The translations under genes and the position numbers were made by a program. A DNA stretch of 25,993 bases from Gemmatimonadales bacterium UBA2989 (lineage in GTDB: Bacteria; Gemmatimonadota; Gemmatimonadetes; Longimicrobiales; Gaopeijiaceae), in contig DEAF01000001.1 in the NCBI GenBank assembly GCA_002346625.1, positions 84,966 to 110,958 on the forward strand, in the 5' to 3' direction. Under the pieces are notes generated by a model, which saw only the letters and a program-made list of their open reading frames with translations, ran no database searches and was not told the DNA's origin. This document shows, one piece after another, positions 8,201 to 15,207 of this stretch. Within the stretch, counting starts at the first letter, position 1. Every line of letters begins with the position of its first letter.

Positions 8201-8400
8201 ATCGCATTAGGTTGGCTGTATTTGGGCCTGAAGATATTAATTCTGCAGCTTACGATCACCGAGATTTCATATGCGGAGAAACCCTGGCTGTTCAGTTAGA
8301 GATCAAGAGTACTGAGGATAATGTAGAAGGATATTCCAATGTGGCCAATTTCCGTATTGATGATTACTCCTTTGATATTGCTCTCGATCGAGAATCGTAA
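5248..8400 (+). CDS. ileS: Isoleucyl-tRNA synthetase, type 2 (IleRS2) with GXHH signature
   Basis: Charges tRNA-Ile with isoleucine. The 1050-residue class I synthetase has PPTANGEPGLHH near the N-terminus, where the usual HXGH is replaced by GLHH (residues 54-57). The editing domain has WTTTPWTIPSN (W228 onward) and GTGIVHIAPAFGSDDY with its catalytic-site aspartates at 333-334. KMSKS is at 600-604. Cysteine pairs CPRC, CWRC and CAQC look like metal-binding knuckles. The anticodon-binding domain starts at about 690, and the long C-terminal part resembles eukaryotic/IleRS2-type enzymes rather than the zinc-tailed type 1. It lies eight bases after yggS, and rluD follows 45 bases later. The lspA gene often found near ileS is absent here. 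Confidence 0.97.
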   Translation: MRYPEIPETILALEEETLRRWRTDNLFGQTLESTKDGDPYVFFEGPPTANGEPGLHHIISRTIKDLLCRFRTMNGMSVTRIAGWDTHGLPVEIEAEKQLGISGKPEIEALGIEEFNKVCRNSVFTYKEEWESLSERIGYWLDYSSPYVTFHADYIESVWWILKQLADRGLLYKGYKSVPYCPRCGTALSSHEVAQGYRDIEDPSLHFICHWLTPEGDPDPEGRAFLVWTTTPWTIPSNTGLAINPDLTYVEVKLKGLILVLAEDRLDEVIGDDAHVIKRYKGANLKGVRYARPLDIVAIPDDPQNGWTIVDEHFVSSEEGTGIVHIAPAFGSDDYAAGQRHNLPMLMPIDEAGCFLPDVDLVKGVFVRDADPVLVEALENRGNLFSFDTEIHSYPHCWRCESPLLYVARDSWFAATSTMKEEMLHNQEFADWFPPELGEGRMGEWLKNNVDWALSRDRYWGTPLPVWVCDTEGDHLEWIGSFKELEEKVGYLNEDFDPHRPYIDELTWVCAQCNGTMRRTSAVIDAWFDSGAMPYAQWHYPFENEDEFERHFPADFICEGIDQTRGWFYSLLAISTMLEMGPPFKNVIVNDLILDAEGQKMSKSRGNTVDPWEAIEKHGADGIRWHFITVSNPWVTKRYDPATVRDNSRKLLDTILNIYRFFSLYANAEDWSLSDKDPIPADRSLLDRWLISRLMSVVAEVREELDSYQITRAYRVLGEFVSEELSNWYVRRSRPRFWGNVDNSDARAAYRTLWDSLRTVCLLLAPATPFMADWIHHGLTGKSVHLEPFPEPDIDSIDQNLEEEMKAVRTLVSLGRATREGAKARVRQPLQKLFAVVPDRLQVRPEVMELLKDELNIKEVDFLNSAEGLVSLVAKPNYKILGPRFQDDTELVATSIRNLPSVTLEKYQKGDPISIEIAGEIFYLEDEELEIKEESKGDLIVRSEGGYTAALDPYIDDGLRAEGVARELVNRIQRMRKDSGLEITDRIRLAVFGPEDINSAAYDHRDFICGETLAVQLEIKSTEDNVEGYSNVANFRIDDYSFDIALDRES

Positions 8401-8445
8401 ATTGATACTATTGCTGGCTGAGATGTCACAGGGAAATTTGAGTTA

Positions 8446-9411
8446 ATGATAGCCGAAGAACGCGTAGAGAACTTGACCGTAGATAAAGAAGGTGATCGGA
8501 TCGATGTATACATCGCTAACCATCTAAACCTATCTCGAACCAGGGTACAGAATTTAGTAGAGGATGGTTGTGTGCTCCTGAATGGATTGGAGGCTAGAAA
8601 ATCTGAAAGATTAGAAGTCGGTCAAGAAATCGAAGTTCGCCTGCCCGTACCCGTACCTTTGAAGTTAGAGCCTGAGGACATCGAACTTGATATATATTTT
8701 GAGGATTCATCAATTATAGTAGTTAATAAACTGGCCGGAATGGTGGTACATCCTGGTCCAGGACACTATAAGGGTACATTGGTTAACGCCCTGCTAGCGC
8801 ACGCCTCAGACCTTTCTGGAATAGGTGGGATATTAAGACCAGGTATTGTCCATCGCTTAGATAAGGATACGTCTGGACTAATGGTTGTGGCCAAAACTGA
8901 CGATGCACACCAAGCTCTTTCTAGAGATCTTCAACGGCGTGAGATTAAGCGTTGCTATCAAACTGCTTCATGGGGACACCTTGCCGAATCACCTCTTGAG
9001 GTTAATGCACCAGTTGGTCGAGACCCATCCAGGCGGCAGTGTATGAAGGTTATAAAAAGTGGGAGACATGCGGTCACTCATTTTAGAGTTATTGAGGATT
9101 GGGCAGGTGCAGAACTTCTAGAAGTTGCACTCGAGACAGGAAGGACACATCAAATAAGAGTGCATCTTGCTCATATTGGCCATCCCGTTGTTGGTGATTC
9201 TGTGTACGGATTAGGTTGGGAGCGAGGGATGAATGGGAGGGTGCGCATTTGGGCGAAATTACTCAACGATAGAATATCTAGGCAGTTTTTGCACGCATGG
9301 CATCTGTCTTTCCGTCACCCGATCAGTAAAGAAGTGCTTACTTTCCAGTCGCCACTTCCAGAAGATTTGAGATCATGTGCTGAGTGGGCGCGATCTGGAG
9401 AGGGGTTATGA
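8446..9411 (+). CDS. rluD: RluD/RluA family 23S rRNA pseudouridine synthase
   Basis: Converts specific uridines in 23S rRNA to pseudouridine; RluD itself modifies the helix 69 loop. The 321-residue protein has an N-terminal S4 RNA-binding domain (about 19-75) and the RluA-type catalytic core with GIVHRLDKDTSGL, where D139 of HRLD is the catalytic aspartate. GRTHQIRVHLAHIGHPVVGD is the second conserved block. The S4 domain plus core and the length fit RluD better than RluA or RluC, but substrate specificity cannot be proven from sequence. It is downstream of ileS on the same strand, probably in the same transcript. Confidence 0.92.
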   Translation: MIAEERVENLTVDKEGDRIDVYIANHLNLSRTRVQNLVEDGCVLLNGLEARKSERLEVGQEIEVRLPVPVPLKLEPEDIELDIYFEDSSIIVVNKLAGMVVHPGPGHYKGTLVNALLAHASDLSGIGGILRPGIVHRLDKDTSGLMVVAKTDDAHQALSRDLQRREIKRCYQTASWGHLAESPLEVNAPVGRDPSRRQCMKVIKSGRHAVTHFRVIEDWAGAELLEVALETGRTHQIRVHLAHIGHPVVGDSVYGLGWERGMNGRVRIWAKLLNDRISRQFLHAWHLSFRHPISKEVLTFQSPLPEDLRSCAEWARSGEGL

Positions 9412-9510
9412 TCTAGTGAGGATATAATATTTTTGCTTTTAGTGGTTCAATTATCTGGACCTGACATTAGTGTTTTGGAGTAGGAGTATCTGAAGGTTTC
9501 ATATACCCAT

Positions 9511-9515
9511 AGGGG
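9511..9515 (+). promoter_or_regulatory. Ribosome binding site fixing the TTG start of the sigma-54 activator
   Basis: AGGGG (with AAAAC after it) ends six bases before TTG at 9522. The start yields the expected receiver-domain N-terminus MARILLVDDD, so the TTG start is well supported. Confidence 0.7.
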
Positions 9516-9521
9516 AAAACA

Positions 9522-10859
9522 TTGGCTCGTATTCTGCTGGTAGACGATGACGCTGACATCCGTTCGGTCTTTAGAGACAAACTAGAAGATTTAGGACATA
9601 AGCTGGATGAAGCTGAAAGTGCTGAAGTAGCTCTTGGTAAAATCAAGAAATTTAATCCTGCTTTGGTAATCACGGATCTTCGTATGGAAGGTATGACCGG
9701 ATTGGAATTACTAGATAAGATCCAGGAGTCCATGGAAGGAGTGGATGTCATAATTATGACAGGCCACGATTCTATGACATCAGCTGTTGAGGCAATGAAG
9801 TCCGGAGCATTTGACTACCTAGTAAAACCCGTGAGCCTTAAAGAACTTGGATCAGTGGTTGAACGTTGTTTGGGTGAGCAAAAGTTAGTCCGAGCTTTGG
9901 CCAAATCTGGTGGTTCTGACTTAGATCATGACGCAGATACTGATAACGTAGTGGGCAGTGATCCGAGAATGATTGAGATCTATAAGATGATTGGTGTTCT
10001 TTCTCAGAATAGGACCACTGTGCTGGTTCGCGGCGAGACTGGTACGGGCAAGGAAATGGTAGCTAGTGCAATACATAACCATTCGTTGCATGCCAGTGAA
10101 CCGTTCATCGCGGTGAATTGTACTGCCCTGACAGATACTCTGCTGGAGTCTGAATTGTTCGGTCATGTAAGAGGTGCTTTCACCGGTGCGGTAGGGGCCA
10201 AGAAGGGATATTTTGAGTTAGCTGGCAAAGGCACCATTTTTTTAGACGAGATTGGTGATACCTCGCCTGATTTCCAGTCTAAGCTTCTAAGAGTTCTCCA
10301 GGAGAGACAGTTTTATCCTGTTGGAGGTGAGCAGGTCAAACTTACGGAAGCTCGAGTAGTTGCGGCCACACACCAGCGTTTGGAAGAGCTCCTTTCAGAG
10401 GGTGGTTTCCGTGAAGATTTATACTTTCGGTTACGAGTTGTTGAAATTGAGCTCCCCAGCCTACGAGAACGAAAAGATGACATTCCGACTTTAGCTATTC
10501 ATCTTTTGGGTCGTATTTGTGAAGAGACTGGCAGTGAAGTTCTACATATTTCTCAAACAGCTATGGAAGCACTGATTTCTTATCATTGGCCGGGTAACGT
10601 TCGTGAGCTTGAAAACGTTCTTACCAGAGCCGCTATCGTTGCACGGGGTTCTGTGATTGGCAATGAACATCTTTCCCTTGGTATGCTTAAGGATAATCAG
10701 GAATCAGCTAACGAAAGAGATATGAGTATGGATGGAGCTATTGAGAACCAAATTCGTAAGGTTCTCGATCATACACATGGAAATAAGACGGAAGCAGCCA
10801 AACTGCTAAAGATTTCACGTTCTCGACTTTCTCGCTATTTAGAACGCTTTAGTATATAG
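9522..10859 (+). CDS. NtrC-family sigma-54-dependent response regulator
   Basis: Two-component activator that remodels sigma-54 RNA polymerase using ATP. The 445 residues comprise a receiver domain (1-115) with acidic pocket D8-D10, phospho-acceptor D52 in VITDLRMEGMTG, T80 and K102. An AAA+ domain (about 143-375) follows, with Walker A GETGTGKE (171-178), the sigma-54 contact loop GAFTGA (218-223) and Walker B IFLDEIGD. The C-terminal Fis-type helix-turn-helix ends the protein (NKTEAAKLLKISRSRLSRYL). All key residues are present, so it should be functional. No kinase gene is adjacent; the nearest kinase is about 1.3 kb downstream. The target genes and signal are unknown. Confidence 0.95.
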   Translation: MARILLVDDDADIRSVFRDKLEDLGHKLDEAESAEVALGKIKKFNPALVITDLRMEGMTGLELLDKIQESMEGVDVIIMTGHDSMTSAVEAMKSGAFDYLVKPVSLKELGSVVERCLGEQKLVRALAKSGGSDLDHDADTDNVVGSDPRMIEIYKMIGVLSQNRTTVLVRGETGTGKEMVASAIHNHSLHASEPFIAVNCTALTDTLLESELFGHVRGAFTGAVGAKKGYFELAGKGTIFLDEIGDTSPDFQSKLLRVLQERQFYPVGGEQVKLTEARVVAATHQRLEELLSEGGFREDLYFRLRVVEIELPSLRERKDDIPTLAIHLLGRICEETGSEVLHISQTAMEALISYHWPGNVRELENVLTRAAIVARGSVIGNEHLSLGMLKDNQESANERDMSMDGAIENQIRKVLDHTHGNKTEAAKLLKISRSRLSRYLERFSI

Positions 10860-10964
10860 AAAAACAATGTATGTTAAATCCACTGTTGGTCTATTGCGTC
10901 AGTGTGGTATTGGGTAATTATTGAATAAGTTTGTCTAAGGAATGTGAAAAATAGAATCGTAACT

Positions 10965-11171
10965 ATGGCAAAGAATAACTCTGTAAATTATAGAGATGGT
11001 AAAGATAAAGATGATCCTCAGTTCTCGGTCATTAATTTCATTATTGCAGTCGTTGCCCTATTAACTATAACGCTAGGTTACTGGTTTCTTGCTCAAGGAT
11101 CGATAACGTTGGCTCCCATACTCTTGGTTATCGGGTACGTATTTCTCATACCCATAGCTATTATACTTTAA
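10965..11171 (+). CDS. Small two-helix membrane protein of unknown function
   Basis: About 68 residues from ATG 10965 (MAKNNSVNYR). The N-terminus is charged and hydrophilic (RDGKDKDDPQ) and is followed by two hydrophobic helices, FIIAVVALLTITLGYWFLA and ITLAPILLVIGYVFLIPIAII. The pattern GYWFLAQGS-TLAPILLVIGYVFLIP resembles short conserved membrane proteins of the DUF3098 kind seen in Gemmatimonadota and Bacteroidota, recalled from memory and not checked. A GTG at 10944 in the same frame would add seven residues and has AAGG only three bases ahead, so the start is uncertain. Dedicated function unknown. Confidence 0.72.
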   Translation: MAKNNSVNYRDGKDKDDPQFSVINFIIAVVALLTITLGYWFLAQGSITLAPILLVIGYVFLIPIAIIL

Positions 11172-11190
11172 AATCCAGGTGGTCTGGATT
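11172..11190 (+). terminator. Possible weak terminator hairpin after the small membrane protein
   Basis: AATCCAG (11172-11178) and CTGGATT (11184-11190) form a perfect 7-bp stem with a GTGGT loop directly after the stop codon. The T-rich stretch (around 11203-11211) is not immediately adjacent, so termination is uncertain. Confidence 0.35.
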
Positions 11191-11254
11191 GTCTGTTAGT
11201 CTTCTTTATTTCTGAAATCACTTAGTATTCTTATCATAAAGCAAGTTTCCATAC

Positions 11255-11329
11255 GGGCGGTTAGCTCAGTTGGTTCAGAGCGCCTGGTTTACACCCAGGA
11301 GGTCACAGGTTCGAATCCTGTACCGCCCA
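11255..11329 (+). tRNA. tRNA-Val (anticodon UAC)
   Basis: Full cloverleaf visible: acceptor stem GGGCGGT (11255-11261) with ACCGCCC (11322-11328), D stem GCTC/GAGC, anticodon stem CCTGG/CCAGG around loop TTTACAC with anticodon TAC at 11290-11292, and T arm ACAGG-TTCGAAT-CCTGT. The discriminator base is A and CCA is not encoded, so the tail must be added enzymatically. Confidence 0.98.
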
Positions 11330-11361
11330 CTTAGAAAGATTGGTAATGAGAGGAGATCTTA

Positions 11362-12186
11362 ATGAGTAGATCTTTGTTTTACGTAGTGGTCTTTATTTCA
11401 CTTGTTGGTTGTCATATGTCCGACTCTACTGATTTCTCGAATGTATTTGATGGATCTGGTGGTAATTGGGTCGATCTTAGCTATGCTTATTCAGAGGAGG
11501 CCATATACTGGCCCACAGCTGATGGTTTTCAGATCGATGAAGTTGCCTATGGCGAAACTGAAGCCGGATACTTCTACAGTGCTTATAACATATCTACTGC
11601 AGAGCATGGTGGAACCCATATTGATGCACCCATACATTTCTTCCGTGGTGGTACGACGGTGGAAAAAATTTCTCTGGATCGTCTTATTGCGCCGGCTGTA
11701 GTTGTGGACGTATCTGACCATGCAACTCCAGATTATTTGATATCTGTTAACGATTTAAAGGCCTGGGAGTCCAGGCATATGCGAATACCTAACGGATCCA
11801 TCGTTATTTTTAATACAGGTTGGGGAGATCGCTGGCCTAATCGTTTAGGTTATTTGGGCACAGATCTTGAAGGTCCAGATGCAGTTTCTGAGCTTCATTT
11901 TCCTGGAATTGATCCAGAGGCAGCTCGCTGGCTCGTAAACCACCGTACAATATCTGCGGTAGGAATCGATACTCCCAGTATTGATTACGGTCAATCTAAT
12001 AGCTTTGGATCTCATCTTATTTTCTATTCTTCTAATATTCCGGGTTTTGAAAATGTAGCCAACCTAGATTCAATCCCTGAATTCGGGTCTTTTATAGTTG
12101 CCTTACCTATGAAAATTGCTGGTGGAAGTGGAGGTCCTTTAAGGATCGTGGCATTTGTTCCTTCCAGTTCACCAATGATCTACTAG
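11362..12186 (+). CDS. Cyclase-family (kynurenine formamidase-like) metal hydrolase, predicted lipoprotein
   Basis: Member of the putative cyclase family (PF04199 type), which includes arylformamidase and related metal-dependent amidohydrolases. The 274 residues begin with a short hydrophobic signal and a lipobox LVGC (C17), so the mature enzyme should be lipid-anchored outside the cytoplasm. The metal-binding signature HGGTHIDAPIH is at 82-92. Later conserved blocks include GIDTPSIDYG and the C-terminal SNIPGFENVANLDSIP and LPMKIAGGSGGPLRIVAFVP. AGAGGAG at 11349-11355 precedes the ATG by six bases. The substrate is unknown; exported members of this family need not act on formylkynurenine. 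A histidine kinase follows nine bases later. Confidence 0.88.
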   Translation: MSRSLFYVVVFISLVGCHMSDSTDFSNVFDGSGGNWVDLSYAYSEEAIYWPTADGFQIDEVAYGETEAGYFYSAYNISTAEHGGTHIDAPIHFFRGGTTVEKISLDRLIAPAVVVDVSDHATPDYLISVNDLKAWESRHMRIPNGSIVIFNTGWGDRWPNRLGYLGTDLEGPDAVSELHFPGIDPEAARWLVNHRTISAVGIDTPSIDYGQSNSFGSHLIFYSSNIPGFENVANLDSIPEFGSFIVALPMKIAGGSGGPLRIVAFVPSSSPMIY

Positions 12187-12195
12187 TAGTTATCG

Positions 12196-13953
12196 ATGAT
12201 ATCTTTTCGTAAATCATGGATGGGCGAGTTCAGATGGATTATTACCCTGGCAGTGTCCCTAGCAGCTTTATTGTCTCTAGCTTTAATCCCATGGTTTCTC
12301 GAACGGCAGCATGCTGATTTAGAGAAAACCATCCAGGATCTATCCTCTGCTCGTATCCTTACATCTGAACTTGCTCTTGCCCACTCCAGTCAAATGATGC
12401 GGGTGCAACAATACGTAGCTTCTGGCGACACTGACTTTTTAGAACTCTATAGTGAAGATTTTAAAAAATCAGAAAGTCGATTGAATGAATTAGATGAGAT
12501 CATAAGCAACACACCTTTTTCTTCTTCCTATCTGATTGAACTTGAAAAACTTGAGGAGCTAATAAGAGAATGGCAAGTGCTTCATGCACCTCTTATGGAT
12601 GATAGAGGGATTGTCATTCGTGTACAGGATTTTGAGGAGAGGATTGAGGATGACAGGAGTCGTTATGAGACCATTCGTTCTGAGACAAGGGCGTTTGAAA
12701 ATCTTCTAATCCGTGATGCTGCATCGGCGACTATAAAATCGGCCAGGCATGCTATCATTCAGATTTGGGTAACTGTAGGTACTATTTTTTTAGCTATTAT
12801 GGGGACCTGGTACATAGGTATTTCTATTTACAAGATCCGGGATATGCTTCGTAACGAAAGCCACCGTCGTCAGGAAGAGGTGTTCGCACGTCGAGAATTC
12901 CGAGCTATGCTAAGGGGCACTGGAGATGGATTGGTTGGAATTGATATCGATGGCCGTTGTACTTTTTTAAATGAATCTGGCGCTGAACTATTGGGATATA
13001 AATCTAAAGAACTAAAGGGGCGGATAGTTCATCAGATGATCCACCACACGCGTCCGGATGGCACTAATTATCCCAAAGAAGAATGTCCGGTATATAAATC
13101 CTTGGCTACTGAACAAACCATCAAAGCTCTGGATGAATTTATCTGGAGGAAAGACGGATCTTATTTTCCTGCTCAGGTAACTGTAAGTCCTATGAAAGAT
13201 GGATTGGGTATTATAGGTGTTGTGTTAACAATTACTGACATGACTCAGATACGTGATTCTGAGAAAGCTCTGCGTGAAGCAGTTCAAGCTCGAGATGAAG
13301 TCCTAGCTGTAGTCTCACACGATCTAAGAAATCCAGTAGGTACGATTGCAGCAGCAGCAGAACTCCTTGCTGATAAGCCGCTTTCTTCGAAGCGTTGGAA
13401 TGAACACCTAGGTCTTATACAAAGATCTGCACACCGTATTAATCGCCTAATCCATGATCTCTTAGAAGTTGCTAATATAGAAAAAGGTCAGCTAGCAGTT
13501 TATATGAAGCCTGTAGATACAAACTATATGCTTGAGGAAGCTATAGTTTCAGCACGTGCACGAGCCGAAGAAGAATCTGTATCTTTGTATAAAGAAATAG
13601 ATCCGGATCTGCCAAGTGTGAAGGCGGATTTGGACCGTATGCTTCAGGTGATGTCGAATCTAATTGTAAACGCCCTTAAGTTCACACCTGAAGGTGGTAA
13701 AGTAATAGTTTCTGCTACTGTGGTTGAGAAAGGTGTTTTAATATCGATTAAAGATACGGGTCCTGGTATTGATCCCGATGTAAGTGAACACTTATTCGAT
13801 CGTTACTGGAAAGGACGTCATTCTTTAGGAGAAGGTTCTGGATTAGGTCTAACTATAGTGGAAGGGATACTTGCTGCCCATGGCTCTCAAATTGAAGTAG
13901 AAACTGAAATTGGAAAAGGGAGCACATTCTCTTTTGTACTAACTTGCTCATAG
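12196..13953 (+). CDS. Membrane sensor histidine kinase with PAS domain
   Basis: Autophosphorylates on histidine and passes the phosphate to a response regulator. The 585 residues comprise TM1 (about 13-34), a helical periplasmic region (35-185) resembling CHASE3/four-helix sensors, TM2 (about 186-211), a PAS domain (about 232-352, with LVGIDIDGRCTFLNESG), a HisKA domain with phospho-acceptor H375 in AVVSHDLRNP, and a HATPase domain with NLIVNALKFTP, DTGPGID and GSGLGLTIVEG. All catalytic motifs are intact. It starts nine bases after the cyclase gene with no clear Shine-Dalgarno, which suggests translational coupling. No response regulator is adjacent, so its partner is unknown. Confidence 0.94.
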   Translation: MISFRKSWMGEFRWIITLAVSLAALLSLALIPWFLERQHADLEKTIQDLSSARILTSELALAHSSQMMRVQQYVASGDTDFLELYSEDFKKSESRLNELDEIISNTPFSSSYLIELEKLEELIREWQVLHAPLMDDRGIVIRVQDFEERIEDDRSRYETIRSETRAFENLLIRDAASATIKSARHAIIQIWVTVGTIFLAIMGTWYIGISIYKIRDMLRNESHRRQEEVFARREFRAMLRGTGDGLVGIDIDGRCTFLNESGAELLGYKSKELKGRIVHQMIHHTRPDGTNYPKEECPVYKSLATEQTIKALDEFIWRKDGSYFPAQVTVSPMKDGLGIIGVVLTITDMTQIRDSEKALREAVQARDEVLAVVSHDLRNPVGTIAAAAELLADKPLSSKRWNEHLGLIQRSAHRINRLIHDLLEVANIEKGQLAVYMKPVDTNYMLEEAIVSARARAEEESVSLYKEIDPDLPSVKADLDRMLQVMSNLIVNALKFTPEGGKVIVSATVVEKGVLISIKDTGPGIDPDVSEHLFDRYWKGRHSLGEGSGLGLTIVEGILAAHGSQIEVETEIGKGSTFSFVLTCS

Positions 13954-14001
13954 AAAAACTAGGGCTTCTTGATATGCCTATATATACAACTAAGATCAAA
14001 T

Positions 14002-15105
14002 CTATAACGGCGATGGTGGTGTGAAGCCTAAGGTCTCACAAGAGTTGCGTACAACTGAAGCATAGTCTGAATCTAGAACTAGTCGGATTGAATCTCCGGA
14101 AGAGTATGACTGATTAGTGGGCAAATGAACTGTTAGAGATCTATGCCCCCCGGAGTTTGTACAAATCTTAACTTCCGCTTCTATGTTGCTACCTGTATAT
14201 GTTGTGGAAATGATGGTGCCTTGAAGAGTTCCATGATCAGAAGGCTCAAATCCTTCTGGCCTCACTGCTACCATTACTGGGGCACCGTCAGTCAGGCCAG
14301 ACCTATCCACGCGACAAAAGGATCCGAAATCTGTGAGCACACATCCATCTATCCCCTGTATGAGACCCTGCAGTAAATTTGTTTTTCCTACGAAGTTAGC
14401 TACGAATATGGAAGTTGGATGCTTATATATGTCCTGAGGCGTTCCTGTTTGCTCTATTCGCCCCTGATTCATTACTGCTACCCTATCCGATATAGCTAAA
14501 GCGTCACGTTGATCGTGACTAACCAGTACACAGGTAACACCTGCAGTTCGTAAACTCTTAATAACTTCGTCTCGCACCCTGTTTCTTAGGTGGGCATCGA
14601 GATTACTAAAGGGTTCATCCATGAGCACGACAACAGGTTCTGGGGCGATAGCTCTTGCCAGGGCCACGCGTTGCTGTTGTCCACCGGACAATTCGTGGGG
14701 GTACCTCTCGAAGTGGTGGTCTAGGTCTAGGAGATTTAGTACTTCACCTGCGCGTTTTCGTCGTTGTTTAGAATCTTTACGATCGTGAAGGCCAAACATT
14801 ACGTTCTCACCTACTGTTAGGTGAGGAAATAGTGCGTAGTCCTGGAATACCATTCCTACGCTGCGATCTTCTGGAGGAACCCAGTTACCGTTGCCTGATA
14901 CGGGATTATCTAAAATCTTTATCTCACCCTCATCAGGCGCTTCGAATCCAGCTATGAGCCGGAGTGTGGTAGTCTTGCCACATCCGCTCGGACCTAGGAG
15001 AGTGAGGATCTCTCCTTGTCTAACGTCTATTGATATGTCTGCCAGGGCATCTATGGGCCCAGGCCAATATTTTTTCCCTACTCTGTCTAGATCGATTACT
15101 GACAT
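14002..15105 (-). CDS. ABC transporter ATP-binding protein, FbpC/PotA/UgpC type (orphan)
   Basis: Nucleotide-binding subunit of an importer of the iron(III)/polyamine/sugar-phosphate class. The 367 residues have Walker A GPSGCGKT (38-45), Q-loop Q88, signature LSGGQ (139-143), Walker B VVLMDE (159-164) followed by PFSNLDAHLR, switch H197, and a C-terminal TOBE-like region (about 240-350). The body is closest in feel to FbpC. No permease or binding-protein gene is nearby; upstream on the same strand is a glycerophosphodiester phosphodiesterase, a pairing reminiscent of ugpC-ugpQ. The substrate is unresolved: UgpC-like use is inference from the neighbour only. The gene converges with the histidine kinase; I saw no terminator in the 48-base gap. 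Confidence 0.92.
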   Translation of the reverse strand: MSVIDLDRVGKKYWPGPIDALADISIDVRQGEILTLLGPSGCGKTTTLRLIAGFEAPDEGEIKILDNPVSGNGNWVPPEDRSVGMVFQDYALFPHLTVGENVMFGLHDRKDSKQRRKRAGEVLNLLDLDHHFERYPHELSGGQQQRVALARAIAPEPVVVLMDEPFSNLDAHLRNRVRDEVIKSLRTAGVTCVLVSHDQRDALAISDRVAVMNQGRIEQTGTPQDIYKHPTSIFVANFVGKTNLLQGLIQGIDGCVLTDFGSFCRVDRSGLTDGAPVMVAVRPEGFEPSDHGTLQGTIISTTYTGSNIEAEVKICTNSGGHRSLTVHLPTNQSYSSGDSIRLVLDSDYASVVRNSCETLGFTPPSPL

Positions 15106-15144
15106 GATTACCTGAAATGTTGATAACTGTTCTCAACTCTATCG

Positions 15145-15173
15145 ATGGTAGCAGATATTGAGCTTAAGTTCAA
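15145..15173 (-). promoter_or_regulatory. Candidate promoter and palindrome for the ABC ATPase gene
   Basis: Read on the minus strand: TTGAAC (15173-15168), a 17-base spacer, then TACCAT (15150-15145) preceded by TGC, an extended -10. The -35 box overlaps a 16-bp near-palindrome at 15158-15173 (TTGAGCTTAAGTTCAA, 14 of 16 symmetrical). It lies 40 bases before the ATG. The ATPase therefore may have its own regulated promoter within the 102-base gap. Confidence 0.42.
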
Positions 15174-15207
15174 CGATTAGGAATTTTAATATTATGTATT
15201 GTGGATA

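Noticed and set aside
9423..9428. TATAAT as a -10 box before the sigma-54 activator
   Set aside because: No acceptable -35 lies 15-19 bases upstream (GAGGGG at the expected place); chance match in an AT-rich gap.
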